Of a stretch of DNA of 64,000 nucleotides, positions 35,909 to 45,079 are shown piece by piece. The position numbers were made by a program, and so were the translations under genes. The notes under the pieces were generated by a model. The model was given only the letters and a program-made list of their open reading frames with translations. It did not search any database and was not told where the DNA came from. Where the stretch lies: contig NZ_FZPK01000017.1 in assembly GCF_900198625.1 (NCBI RefSeq), forward strand, positions 1 through 64,000, written 5' to 3'. Source of the stretch: Helicobacter rappini (GTDB taxonomy: Bacteria > Campylobacterota > Campylobacteria > Campylobacterales > Helicobacteraceae). The stretch's first letter is position 1, and each line of letters begins with the position of its first letter.

Positions 35909-38230
35909 ATGCTATATGTGAAAAGATTCTATATTGTTTTTAGCTATATATCCTTTTTTATGATTGCATTCTATCAAGTTCTATATGCTAAACAGAGTAT
36001 AGATAAAGCACAAGATTCTATAAATACACAGCAAATACAAACCTATCCAAACACTACGCATAACACATTGCAAACCTATTCGATTATACATGATCTTCGC
36101 ACAGCATTTGAGCCTTACTCTAGCATGGATACACAATATCAGGCTATACTAAAAAACTATAATGAAATGCTAAAAAATACACAGGATTCTAGCACTTATC
36201 CGCAAAACACTATGTCTATACAAAAGCGATTAGATTCTAAATCTTTTCATACCCAGAACTCATCTAAATCACTAGGGCTAGATTCTAAAACAAATGCTAC
36301 AAGCCACACACAAACAAAACAAGATTCTATACCACGACAAGAAACACAAGATATAGAATCTAACTTTACGCCAAATACCAAAGAAGCTAGAGAATCTACA
36401 CTCCATGTATCTACACAAAATACCAAACATTCACACAATGTAGCACCAGATTCTACAAATAGCCCCTTAAATCCTATCATTACGCAAGGACTAGATTCTA
36501 CAAATCGCTATGCTACTTATAGGGATTTTCTAGCTATCCTTGATACATTTTGTTGTTCTGTGTCCCTGCCAAACACCATTATTAATAGCTTTGATTTAAG
36601 AGATTCTAAACAAGCCTTGCAACACATAGAATCTAGACTAAAAGATTCTATCCCGCAAGATTCCCCATTAAAAGATTCTATGCAAAACACGCAGAATCTA
36701 GCACAAAAACAAGACACAAAAAGCAAACAAAATAACACAAAGACAACTATCAACACAAGCCTGCTAGCCCCAAAATGTGTAAAAAAGAAGTTTAATATTA
36801 CAAAAGATGAAAAGCTAAATATCCACACCCTACTACACGCCCTAGCAAAAGAGTGTGATTTCTCCATACAATACACACATAATGCCAAACAAAACCTACA
36901 TAATCAGCAAAATATAACGCTAAATATACGCGACAAACCGCTTGACTTTGTGCTAGAAATGCTTTTAAGTGATATGTTTTATAGTATAGATAGAAATCGC
37001 TTGATAATCAGTGATATTTCCATGCAAATGTTTGCGATAAACTACATTTCAAGCACAAGAATGGCTCAAAGCAACACTGATGTCCTATTCGCACAAGAGC
37101 AACATGAAAACTACGGCTTAGGATACAATGGATTCTACAACAGCATGATTCCAAACTACACACAAAACTATTCTACACAAAACTATGCTTGGCAGAATCT
37201 AGCAAATACACAAACTTCACAAAGAGAAAATCAAAGCATGTCAGGCTACCTTGACAATCTTTCATTACGCAATCAACTTCGCTCTCAAATGAGTTCGGCT
37301 AATACGCGTTTTGGCAAAAGTGGGACAAAGGTGTATTCACTTGATGAGATTAACTTTTGGGCAGATATAGAATCTAAACTTCACATTATGCTTGATACAA
37401 AGCTTGGCGATAAATTTATGATTGACAAAGGGGCAGGGCTTATTGCAGTATGGACTACAAAGCAGAAGATGAGAGAAGTCTCACAATTTTTGCAAGATTT
37501 AGAGCAAAAGATGAATATGCAAGTAGCCATTGATGTGGAGATTCTATCACTCATACATTTTCAAACAAATAATGTTGGCATTGACTGGCAGCAAATATTT
37601 TCTATCTTAAATCCTACGCAATCAAGTCTTAATATCGCATTTGGCGGTGGGGGTGCAATGCTTACACTTGGTAATAATAATGCTGATTTACAAAGTATTT
37701 TTAATCTCCTACGCACTTATGGCGATTTGCGTAGTCTTAGCAATCCAAAGATTATGGCATTAAATAATCAACCAGCATTAATTAGTGTCGGCTCTGTCCT
37801 TCGTTACACACAAAATCTTGTATATCAATCAAATAATACAAATACGACAATCCAAAATACAAGCACGCAATACCCAAGCGTTTTTGCGGGAATCTTGCTT
37901 GATATTACCCCATCAATTAGCCATGATTCTGTAATCTTACGCATTAATCCATCTATCACAAAGACAAAAGACCCAGATATGGAAAACGCCGCAGAAGCCT
38001 TAAAAGCACCTCCAAACCTTAGCACAAATCAACTCTCTTCAATCGTGAAATTAAAAGATGGCGAACGAGTGATTATTGGCGGATTGTTAAATAATGTCGT
38101 CCAAAATACAAGCCAAGCTATACCAAAGATAGGCGAAAACAAATGGCTAAAAAATATCTTTGGCAAACAAAGTCGCACAAATCGCAGCGAAGAGTTAATA
38201 ATCATCATCACACCGCATATTATACGATAA
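35909..38230 (+). CDS. Type II / type IV pilus-type secretin (MshL/CtsD-like)
   Basis: An outer-membrane secretin of about 773 residues. It has an N-terminal signal anchor (FYIVFSYISFFMIAFYQV), about 270 residues of low-complexity S/T/N/Q/D linker, a secretin N-type domain (NIRDKPLDFVLEMLLSDMFY), and a C-terminal secretin core (NPKIMALNNQPALISVGS, then LKDGERVIIGGLLN). It ends in the usual RSEELIIIITPHIIR-type tail. The ATG at 35909 has AGGA five bases before it; an ATG at 35879 is in frame. It stands alone, without pilus or secretion ATPase genes. In Campylobacter a similar secretin (CtsD) serves DNA uptake. Confidence 0.8.
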   Translation: MLYVKRFYIVFSYISFFMIAFYQVLYAKQSIDKAQDSINTQQIQTYPNTTHNTLQTYSIIHDLRTAFEPYSSMDTQYQAILKNYNEMLKNTQDSSTYPQNTMSIQKRLDSKSFHTQNSSKSLGLDSKTNATSHTQTKQDSIPRQETQDIESNFTPNTKEARESTLHVSTQNTKHSHNVAPDSTNSPLNPIITQGLDSTNRYATYRDFLAILDTFCCSVSLPNTIINSFDLRDSKQALQHIESRLKDSIPQDSPLKDSMQNTQNLAQKQDTKSKQNNTKTTINTSLLAPKCVKKKFNITKDEKLNIHTLLHALAKECDFSIQYTHNAKQNLHNQQNITLNIRDKPLDFVLEMLLSDMFYSIDRNRLIISDISMQMFAINYISSTRMAQSNTDVLFAQEQHENYGLGYNGFYNSMIPNYTQNYSTQNYAWQNLANTQTSQRENQSMSGYLDNLSLRNQLRSQMSSANTRFGKSGTKVYSLDEINFWADIESKLHIMLDTKLGDKFMIDKGAGLIAVWTTKQKMREVSQFLQDLEQKMNMQVAIDVEILSLIHFQTNNVGIDWQQIFSILNPTQSSLNIAFGGGGAMLTLGNNNADLQSIFNLLRTYGDLRSLSNPKIMALNNQPALISVGSVLRYTQNLVYQSNNTNTTIQNTSTQYPSVFAGILLDITPSISHDSVILRINPSITKTKDPDMENAAEALKAPPNLSTNQLSSIVKLKDGERVIIGGLLNNVVQNTSQAIPKIGENKWLKNIFGKQSRTNRSEELIIIITPHIIR

Positions 38231-38358
38231 CATTTTTTACATGCAAGATTACACGAGTAAGCATATCTCCACCACAAAGAATTTACATTTTGTTGTTACA
38301 ATACACGCTTTGCAAACACAAATCTAATTTTATTTCAAGATTCCATAAAGGTTAATAC

Positions 38359-39420
38359 ATGCGTATCAGACAACTATGTATCATATATATACTATTGCAT
38401 ATACACATAGCCTATGCGATAGACAATATAGAAAGTCGTGCTAAAGACTTGCAAACAATAGATTCTACAAAAGACTCTCAAGAAAACACGAAAGAAAATC
38501 CTAAAGAAGATTCCAAGCAAAAAGATTCTAAACAAAACGCACTAGACCAAAATAGAAGTGATGATTATGCACGCATACAAACACCACCTTTTCATTCAAA
38601 AACACTTGATGTAAGATCATTCTTTTCACATTTTAAGTTTTATGAGCCATGGTATATATTACCTGCATATTATAGCTTTAGTGATATGTATAGCCCGGAT
38701 TTAACACGCACAGAGATTAAAGCACAAATAAGCTTTCGTTTAGAGCTATTAAGCGATGTGATGTGTAAATATTGTGCTTTTAGCTTTGACTACACACAAA
38801 GAATCTATTTGCAAACCTATAATGACCCACAAAGCGCACCTTTGCGTGATACAGATTTATCACCTGCGATAAGCTTTATATACAAAAAGCCCATTCCCAT
38901 TGCAAATGGCGATGGTGGCTATTTTAACTGGTTTTCTATTGGATATCGACATGTAAGCAATGGTGAGAGAGAAAATATATATGATTCTGATCCGCGTCAA
39001 GAAGCATGGGGTGGTAAGTTTGTAAGATCTAAAGCATTTGATAGAGTGGTATTTGAAACAAATTATAAATATAAGGATTTCAATGCTAGATTGCGTGCGT
39101 GGATGAATATCTCTGCGATCGCTTATGATGGTGCAAAAACAAATGGAGATATTGGCAAATATATGGGATATGGAGATATAAAGCTATCTTACACATATAA
39201 AAATAATCATTTTGAGCTATATCTAAACAATATTTTTAATAATTATTTTAGCCGTGATTACTGGGATTGGAAGGGGCATGTAGAACTTGGATATAGCTAT
39301 GGTGTAAGTAAGCATTATGCCATTTATGTGCAGTATCTCTATGGACACGGCGATAGCTTATATGAATATAGTTTGCCTGTAAATCGAATTGGCGTAGGCG
39401 TGCGTTTGCGTGATTTTTAG
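38359..39420 (+). CDS. pldA: Outer-membrane phospholipase A
   Basis: 353 residues. After a signal peptide and a charged linker comes a 12-strand-type barrel with the catalytic signature GYRHVSNGE (H198, S200). FDYTQRIYLQTYN and HFELYLNNIFNN match PldA, and it ends VRLRDF. The enzyme hydrolyses phospholipids at the outer membrane and in H. pylori affects acid survival and lysis. AAAGG precedes the ATG. Confidence 0.9.
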   Translation: MRIRQLCIIYILLHIHIAYAIDNIESRAKDLQTIDSTKDSQENTKENPKEDSKQKDSKQNALDQNRSDDYARIQTPPFHSKTLDVRSFFSHFKFYEPWYILPAYYSFSDMYSPDLTRTEIKAQISFRLELLSDVMCKYCAFSFDYTQRIYLQTYNDPQSAPLRDTDLSPAISFIYKKPIPIANGDGGYFNWFSIGYRHVSNGERENIYDSDPRQEAWGGKFVRSKAFDRVVFETNYKYKDFNARLRAWMNISAIAYDGAKTNGDIGKYMGYGDIKLSYTYKNNHFELYLNNIFNNYFSRDYWDWKGHVELGYSYGVSKHYAIYVQYLYGHGDSLYEYSLPVNRIGVGVRLRDF

Positions 39421-39675
39421 ATTCTGGGTTTTCATAAAGATTTAAGTTAATATAGTTGCTTACACATTCTAACTTTCAATGATTGCCATGCTAAATGTAA
39501 AAAGATCTCTAAATTTAGAATCCAACTTTAACCTTAGGTAAATACAGATCTAAAAGTTAAAATGTTATGTGTGTTAATATTGTTTGAATTAGTGTTTGAG
39601 TATTTTTAGCGATTTAAAGTGTAGGTAAAAATATTTTTTCGCTAAATTTATTTACCATAATACTATTTTTTATGT

Positions 39676-39681
39676 TAGAAT
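39676..39681 (+). promoter_or_regulatory. Candidate -10 box of the tRNA gene
   Basis: TAGAAT within TATGTTAGAATAAC lies 21 bases before the tRNA 5' end. Confidence 0.4.
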
Positions 39682-39702
39682 AACTCTTCCGTTTTACATA
39701 AT

Positions 39703-39779
39703 GGATCTTTAGCTCAGTTGGTTAGAGCGCTCGGCTCATAACCGAGTGGTCGTAGGTTCAAGTCCTACAAGATCCACCA
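39703..39779 (+). tRNA. tRNA with anticodon CAU (elongator Met or Ile2)
   Basis: A complete 77-base cloverleaf. Acceptor GGATCTT pairs with AAGATCC, the D arm is TAGCTCAG...GTTAGAGC, the anticodon stem CTCGG/CCGAG encloses CTCATAA, the T arm is GTAGGTTCAAGTCCTAC, and CCA is encoded. G1-C72 pairing excludes initiator tRNA. Elongator Met and lysidine-modified Ile2 cannot be separated by eye. Confidence 0.95.
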
Positions 39780-40105
39780 CTCTCTGTTTTTTATATACAA
39801 TAATCTTGAAAATCTGTGTAGTCAGAATATCTTTTTGTTAATAAAACTACCCGGCAATATAATCTAGGTATTATCAAGAGTTCATATTGCACCATGCATG
39901 TGACACAAGATAGGTAATTTATTATTTTTGTAAGTATAGATTTAATAATCATCAATAGACTCGAGCCTATATAAAATCTTTACCGATTATGCATATAGTA
40001 ACAAAATAAGCAATTCTATTGATAAGTGCTTTAACATCGCAGTAATTAATATCTAAGATATTAAATCTCTGCGGTATATTAAGATTTGAAACAATATTGA
40101 TCGCA
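39780..40105. other. Gap between the tRNA and ggt
   Basis: AT-rich; no gene is seen. A T-run (GTTTTTTATA) just after the tRNA may end its transcript. Confidence 0.45.
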
Positions 40106-41860
40106 TTATATCTTCCTTCTAGGGTCTAATGTGCCATAGATAATGCCTGTTTTTGGGTCAATTAAGATAGCATTGACATCGCCCATTGTGTCAGTTTCAA
40201 CGACTTTATATCCCATTCTTTTTAGAATCTCTTGCGTGTCTTTATTGATAGAAAACTTCTCAATATCTAGTGTATCTGGCTGCCATTGCATGTGAAAGCG
40301 TGGAGATTCTACGGCGGTTACAAGATCCATTTTATAATCAATGAGATTTACAATCACTTGAGCTACAACGCTTATGATCTTCCCACTTCCTGGGCTTCCA
40401 AGCACAACATACAGCTTGCCATCTTTTAGAATCATAGTAGGACTCATCGTGCTTAGCGGTCGTTTGTTTGGTGCGATAGCATTATTTGTGCCCTCAATCA
40501 TGCCATGCCTGTTTGGATAGCCGACTTTGATAGAGAAATTCTCCATTTGATCATTGAGTAAAAAGCCATAGCCACTCACAGCCGCCCCAGAGCCATAGCG
40601 TCTATTGAGAGTATAGGTAACACTGACTGCATTACCCCATTTATCAACCACAGAAAAATGCGTGGTATTGCTGCCTTCGTGTAGGTTTGGATTATTTTTT
40701 TGCTTTATTTTGCCTAAACCCGGGATTATCCTATCGCTTGGTGTCGCCCTATTTGTCTTTATGGAGCGATAGACTTCTCTAGCATATTCTTTGCTTAAAA
40801 GCGTATCTAGAGGTAAATCAATAAAGTCTGGATCGCCCATAAAACTAGATCTATCAGCTTGTGCTTGTCGCATGGCTTCTGTTAAGAGATGAATGCTTTT
40901 TGATGATGCAAAGCCGAGTTTAGCCATATCCACATTTTCGATAATATTTAGAATCTCAAGGATATGCGCCCCACCACTGCTAGGTGGAGGCATGGTGATA
41001 ATATCATATCCACGATAAGTCCCGCGTAAAGGCTTTCGCCATTTCACTTCATAATCTCTTAAATCTTGCAGTGTGAGTATGCCCCCACCTTTTTGAATAT
41101 CGCTTACCATCGCTTTTGCAATCTCGCCTTGATAGAATGCACTCTCGCCTTCTTTTTGCAAGATTCTTAAGGTCCTTGCTAAATCTTTTTGTATGAGTAT
41201 ATCGCCATCTTTATAGACTTCGCCATTCTCTTTTAAGAAGTATTTAGAAGAAGATTCAAACTTTGCAAAGTCGCTTTGGACTTCCTGCATAGTCTCTTGC
41301 TGCCTTTGCGTTACCATAAAGCCTTTTTCTGCTAACATAACTGCGGGTTCTAAAAGCTCACTAAGCGTTTTTGTGCCATATTTATCAAGCATAGCACTCA
41401 TGCCTTTTACACTACCCGGGACGCCAACAGAGAGATAGCCTGTAACAGCGGCATTTGGGATAACTTCACCCCTAGAATCTAAAAACATATCGCGACTAGC
41501 TGCCTTTGGTGCGACTTCTCTAAAATCAAGGGCGATGTCTTCTCCATTTGCTAAATGGATAAGGGCAAACCCACCACCGCCAATATTTCCTGCCGCAGGG
41601 TGAGTAACTGCTAGGGCATAGCTCACTGCAACCGCCGCATCAATGGCATTCCCACCGCTATCTAGCACGGCTTTACCAATGGCATTTGCATAAGGACTGC
41701 TTGTCATGGCAAGCCCGCTTCCCTCTCTATCTTTTATGGGAACATAGCTTGCAGCATGTATATGCGTTATGCCAAATAATATAACACAAAGCGTGAGAAT
41801 GCCAAAGATTCTATTTTGTCTTACAATGCAATCTAGCGGTTTTAGATATGATAATAGCAT
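40106..41860 (-). CDS. ggt: Gamma-glutamyltranspeptidase
   Basis: A periplasmic or secreted enzyme that cleaves glutathione and glutamine; in Helicobacter it is a colonisation and immune-modulating factor. It has a signal peptide (GILTLCVILFGITHIHA). The large-subunit start is GNAIDAAVAVSYALAV with GNIGGGGFALIH. The autocleavage nucleophile is T399 in NTTHFSV, and the small subunit carries RRYGSGAAVSGYGFLLNDQM and GSPGSGKII. 584 residues is close to the usual length. AAGGA precedes the ATG. Confidence 0.96.
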   Translation of the reverse strand: MLLSYLKPLDCIVRQNRIFGILTLCVILFGITHIHAASYVPIKDREGSGLAMTSSPYANAIGKAVLDSGGNAIDAAVAVSYALAVTHPAAGNIGGGGFALIHLANGEDIALDFREVAPKAASRDMFLDSRGEVIPNAAVTGYLSVGVPGSVKGMSAMLDKYGTKTLSELLEPAVMLAEKGFMVTQRQQETMQEVQSDFAKFESSSKYFLKENGEVYKDGDILIQKDLARTLRILQKEGESAFYQGEIAKAMVSDIQKGGGILTLQDLRDYEVKWRKPLRGTYRGYDIITMPPPSSGGAHILEILNIIENVDMAKLGFASSKSIHLLTEAMRQAQADRSSFMGDPDFIDLPLDTLLSKEYAREVYRSIKTNRATPSDRIIPGLGKIKQKNNPNLHEGSNTTHFSVVDKWGNAVSVTYTLNRRYGSGAAVSGYGFLLNDQMENFSIKVGYPNRHGMIEGTNNAIAPNKRPLSTMSPTMILKDGKLYVVLGSPGSGKIISVVAQVIVNLIDYKMDLVTAVESPRFHMQWQPDTLDIEKFSINKDTQEILKRMGYKVVETDTMGDVNAILIDPKTGIIYGTLDPRRKI

Positions 41861-41897
41861 GTTTATCCTTTTTATGATTTCATCTCAAAAGACTTTT

Positions 41898-41903
41898 ATT
41901 ATA
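41898..41903 (-). promoter_or_regulatory. Candidate -10 box of ggt
   Basis: Reverse-strand TATAAT within AAGTTATAATAAAAG lies about 38 bases upstream of the ggt ATG. Confidence 0.5.
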
Positions 41904-41981
41904 ACTTAGTTTGTAACTAGAAATATAATATTTTATATATTTTTAATTTTGCTTCATAAAAATACGCTTGTAAAGACAGGC

Positions 41982-41987
41982 TATAAT
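41982..41987 (+). promoter_or_regulatory. Candidate -10 box of the rqcH-like gene
   Basis: TATAAT within GGCTATAATACAG lies about 95 bases upstream of the ATG. Confidence 0.45.
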
Positions 41988-42081
41988 ACAGAATCTATGT
42001 TATTATTTTTTGCGTTTCAATATGAAATATTTTTAGATTCCATATTTATACTATTTTTATAATACACTAAGGATTAAAAGC

Positions 42082-43377
42082 ATGAAACTCCAACTCTTAC
42101 ATGATATTGCACGCTTATTTTGCACGCATAAAATGGTTACTTATATCGCACGGATTAGTGATAATGTGATACATATACGACTTGATAGCATAAACTATTT
42201 TATCGATTTAAATAAAGGCAATCCGCGTATATATAGCAGTGAAGGCATACTTAAAACAAAGCAATATAATGCACCATTTGACATTGCAATGAGTAAATAT
42301 ATCTACAAAGCTAACATTAAGACATGCAAACTTGATGGTATGAATAAGATTCTAAAGCTATACTGCACATACAAAAGCACATATAAAAGCATTGAAACAC
42401 TTTTTCAAATCGAACTCATAAATCGTGCTACAAATGCGATCATTGTGCAAGATGATAGAATCATATCTGCGTTACGATTTAGCGATTCTTTAAAAAGAGC
42501 AATCTTACCTAAAATACCACTTGCACCATTAGACCAACCGCATTTTCTAAAAACTTTTACTGATAATAGCACTGAAGATACATTGCAAATGCTTAGAGAA
42601 GAATATAATATTATGCAAAAAAGTTTGCTAGACCAAAAGCGAGAGAAAGTCTTACAGAATCTAGAGACAAAAAAAGCAAAGCTTACCAAACTCTTAGAAT
42701 CCCTGCCAGATATTGACACGCTTACAAAAGAGAGAGAGACAAGCTTTATGCTTGCAAACTATATTTTAACGCATTTAGATTCTATACCAAACTACGCGAC
42801 AAACCTTACTATTGACAACATAACCTATGAAATCCCATGTATGAATAAACCAAGTCTAGCAAGTGATAAGCTTTTCAAACAAACAAAAAAGCTAAAACAA
42901 AAAATAGAACATATACACAAACAACAAGAAAATCTAGAATCTAAAATCACTTTCTTAAACAATCAAATCGATTTTGCAAAATATGCAAATAGCCAATCTC
43001 TAGACATACTCGCACCAAAAAAACACACTACAAAGAAGTTACAAAAAAGCCATTATGCAAGCTTTTATATCGATGGGGTAAAAATCAGCATAGGTAGGAA
43101 TGAGCGAGAAAATATCAGGCTTTTGCAAGATTCTAAGGGGGATTTTTTATGGTTACATATATGCGATATCCCATCATCACATTTAATTATCCATGCAAAT
43201 AAAGTGAGCGATCAGGTGCTAGAATACGCAGGAATACTGCTTGCAAAACTTTGTGGCATAAAAGATAACAAAATTGTGATAGACTATACAAAACGCAGGT
43301 TTGTGAGACTGACACAAGGCGCACATGTAGTCTATGCGAAAGAAAATAAGCTACATTTACAGCTAAATAAGGAGTAA
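42082..43377 (+). CDS. NFACT-family protein, RqcH-like
   Basis: 431 residues. An NFACT-N region covers about 1-165, then comes a long coiled coil (about 165-320, rich in K, E and L, for example VLQNLETKKAKLTKLLE), then an NFACT-R domain with FYIDGVKISIGRNERENIRLL and DFLWLHICDIPSSHLII. RqcH binds split 50S subunits and adds alanine tails to stalled chains. Campylobacterota members are often annotated 'fibronectin-binding protein'. It is shorter than Bacillus RqcH. AAGGA lies upstream of the ATG. Confidence 0.8.
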   Translation: MKLQLLHDIARLFCTHKMVTYIARISDNVIHIRLDSINYFIDLNKGNPRIYSSEGILKTKQYNAPFDIAMSKYIYKANIKTCKLDGMNKILKLYCTYKSTYKSIETLFQIELINRATNAIIVQDDRIISALRFSDSLKRAILPKIPLAPLDQPHFLKTFTDNSTEDTLQMLREEYNIMQKSLLDQKREKVLQNLETKKAKLTKLLESLPDIDTLTKERETSFMLANYILTHLDSIPNYATNLTIDNITYEIPCMNKPSLASDKLFKQTKKLKQKIEHIHKQQENLESKITFLNNQIDFAKYANSQSLDILAPKKHTTKKLQKSHYASFYIDGVKISIGRNERENIRLLQDSKGDFLWLHICDIPSSHLIIHANKVSDQVLEYAGILLAKLCGIKDNKIVIDYTKRRFVRLTQGAHVVYAKENKLHLQLNKE

Positions 43378-43380
43378 CAA

Positions 43381-43743
43381 ATGGCTTTAAATACTATTGG
43401 GAATATGACCTATATCAATCAAGCAAGCAGTGCGACATCAGCCTTGCACGCAAACAACATGCCACACCAAACTCCGCTCAATCACGCCATCTTTCACGAG
43501 CAAATGCAAAAAGTAGAAGAAGTACGACCCGCAGAAGAAATGCATAAAACAGATGATAGAGAGGGCAGTGCTAAACGAGAGTTTGATGAAAAAGAAGAGA
43601 AAAAGGAAGAAGAGAGTAAGGACTTCCAAGAGCAAATGGAAAATGCAGCAATAGCCCCGAAGAAAAAGAAAGATGATAGAGTAATCACAGAAGATGAAAT
43701 GCTTATGCGACCAGAAACACATTTGCTTGATGTGAAAGGGTAG
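43381..43743 (+). CDS. Small charged protein coupled to the NFACT gene
   Basis: 120 residues. It begins only three bases after the NFACT stop, with AAGGAG lying inside the end of that gene, so the two are translationally coupled. The N-terminal 45 residues are polar and uncharged; the rest is a charged helix (EKEEKKEEESKDFQEQM) and a lysine cluster (APKKKKDDR). It has no membrane segment or signal peptide. I recognise no family. Confidence 0.6.
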   Translation: MALNTIGNMTYINQASSATSALHANNMPHQTPLNHAIFHEQMQKVEEVRPAEEMHKTDDREGSAKREFDEKEEKKEEESKDFQEQMENAAIAPKKKKDDRVITEDEMLMRPETHLLDVKG

Positions 43744-43901
43744 GGGGCTACAACTCTCATTGTGTTGCAATGAAATTAGATTAGAAAGCATATATTCTTA
43801 ATAAGAAGTCTCATCGCGTGAAGATATTGTTGCAATAAGAATCTTTTTTAGAATCTAGGTTTGAATAAAAGTTTCTTAAAATAGATTCTGTTATCTTATT
43901 T

Positions 43902-44267
43902 TCAGGCTTGAGTATTTGCCACTTCTCCAAAAGTCTTTATCAAAAATTCCTCAATATTGTATTTCTTGCGGTGATTTTCTGTGAAAATATGCACGATAAC
44001 TTCGCCTAAATCAATGATAATCCAATCCTCACTCTCTTCATCAATCGCATAGAATCTTACCCCCTTTGCTTTAAGATCTTCTTTAAGATAATGTAATAAA
44101 GATAGTGCGTGTTTGCCTGCCATAGCGGTTGCCACGACTACAAACTGCGATAAATAGCCCTTATTTGCGACATCAATCACTTCAATAGACTCTGCCTTTT
44201 TGGAATCTAAAATATCTTTTACCGCTTGGGCTAGATTCTGTGCGTTAAGCAATGAATTTTCTGTCAT
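43902..44267 (-). CDS. rsfS: Ribosomal silencing factor RsfS (Iojap family)
   Basis: 121 residues with KKAESIEVIDVANK, HALSLLHYLKEDLKAKG and the family signature DWIIIDLGEVIVHIFTENHRKKYNIEEF. RsfS binds L14 and blocks subunit joining in starvation. It follows nadD by 18 bases, with AAAAGGA before the ATG, as in many bacteria. Confidence 0.93.
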   Translation of the reverse strand: MTENSLLNAQNLAQAVKDILDSKKAESIEVIDVANKGYLSQFVVVATAMAGKHALSLLHYLKEDLKAKGVRFYAIDEESEDWIIIDLGEVIVHIFTENHRKKYNIEEFLIKTFGEVANTQA

Positions 44268-44285
44268 ATATGTCCTTTTTATAAT

Positions 44286-44885
44286 TTAAACTTTATGTAA
44301 TAACTTATAAGATTCTATCACATCATATCGAATATTTTCTGGAATCTCATCTTTATAATACTCTAAATTTTGAATGATAAGGCTTGAGGCATAAGGGTAT
44401 GAAAAATGTAAAAATTGCATGTTTATATTGTGCTTTTGTGCGAAGTTTTCACATATTTTTTGACTATCTGTATTTGGGTAATCTTTAGTTATGCGATTAA
44501 AGACTATGAAGCAAAGATTCTCTCTTAAAACTTCAAAATAGTTCCATTGTGGCAGCTGTAAGAAGTTATCCTGCCCTAAGATAAAATACATGGTAGATGG
44601 CTTATAAAGATTCTTAAAATACTCCATACTTTCTTTTGTCGTTACAGGTTTGTTTTGCAATATTTCATAATCACTGCATAGAATCTTATCATATTTTTCA
44701 CATACTTTTTTTATCCATGCAAGTCGTTTTTGCGCGGAGATTCTAAAATGTGCTTTAAGTGGATTTTGATAGGCTACAAGCACGATTAATAAATCCAGAT
44801 TCAATGCAGCCAAAGCCTTCTCAATAATGCCTACATGCCCTTTGTGTGGCGGGTCAAAACTCCCACCAAAAATAGCAAGATTCAC
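44286..44885 (-). CDS. nadD: Nicotinate-nucleotide adenylyltransferase
   Basis: Makes deamido-NAD from nicotinate mononucleotide and ATP. FGGSFDPPHKGHVGI is the nucleotidyltransferase signature, and PYASSLI near the C terminus matches the second HxGH/SSTxxR region only loosely. The start is GTG (44885) inside TAAGGGTG, directly after the stop codon of a 54-residue gene, so it is probably translated by coupling. Confidence 0.92.
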   Translation of the reverse strand: MNLAIFGGSFDPPHKGHVGIIEKALAALNLDLLIVLVAYQNPLKAHFRISAQKRLAWIKKVCEKYDKILCSDYEILQNKPVTTKESMEYFKNLYKPSTMYFILGQDNFLQLPQWNYFEVLRENLCFIVFNRITKDYPNTDSQKICENFAQKHNINMQFLHFSYPYASSLIIQNLEYYKDEIPENIRYDVIESYKLLHKV

Positions 44886-44887
44886 CC

Positions 44888-45052
44888 TTATTTGCCTTTT
44901 TTAGAATCTCTATATTGCTTTGCTTTTTTTGATAGCACAAGAAAGATTATAAACGCACTGCCCGTTACAATAAGGATTGTACTCCATGCTTCAAAATGTG
45001 AGAAAGGCATACTAAAGTCAAACACTCTTTTTCCAAATATTTCAAATCCCAT
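44888..45052 (-). CDS. 54-residue membrane protein between lgt and nadD
   Basis: A short gene with a clear ribosome site (AAAGGAAAG) before its ATG. It reads MGFEIFGKRVFDFSMPFSH, then one membrane helix (STILIVTGSAFIIFLVL) and a lysine-rich tail (SKKAKQYRDSKKGK). It sits with 27 bases to lgt and two bases to nadD, so it belongs to that operon. A positively charged C terminus suggests the tail is cytoplasmic. I do not recognise the family. Confidence 0.65.
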   Translation of the reverse strand: MGFEIFGKRVFDFSMPFSHFEAWSTILIVTGSAFIIFLVLSKKAKQYRDSKKGK

Positions 45053-45079
45053 AACTTTCCTTTCTATTTAATATCATTT

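Noticed and set aside
36247-36888. Open frames antisense to the secretin linker
   Set aside because: They arise from the repeated GATTCTA words in the linker, which leave the opposite strand open.
39703-39779. Initiator tRNA-fMet
   Set aside because: The acceptor begins with a normal G1-C72 pair and the anticodon stem lacks the three G-C pairs of initiators.
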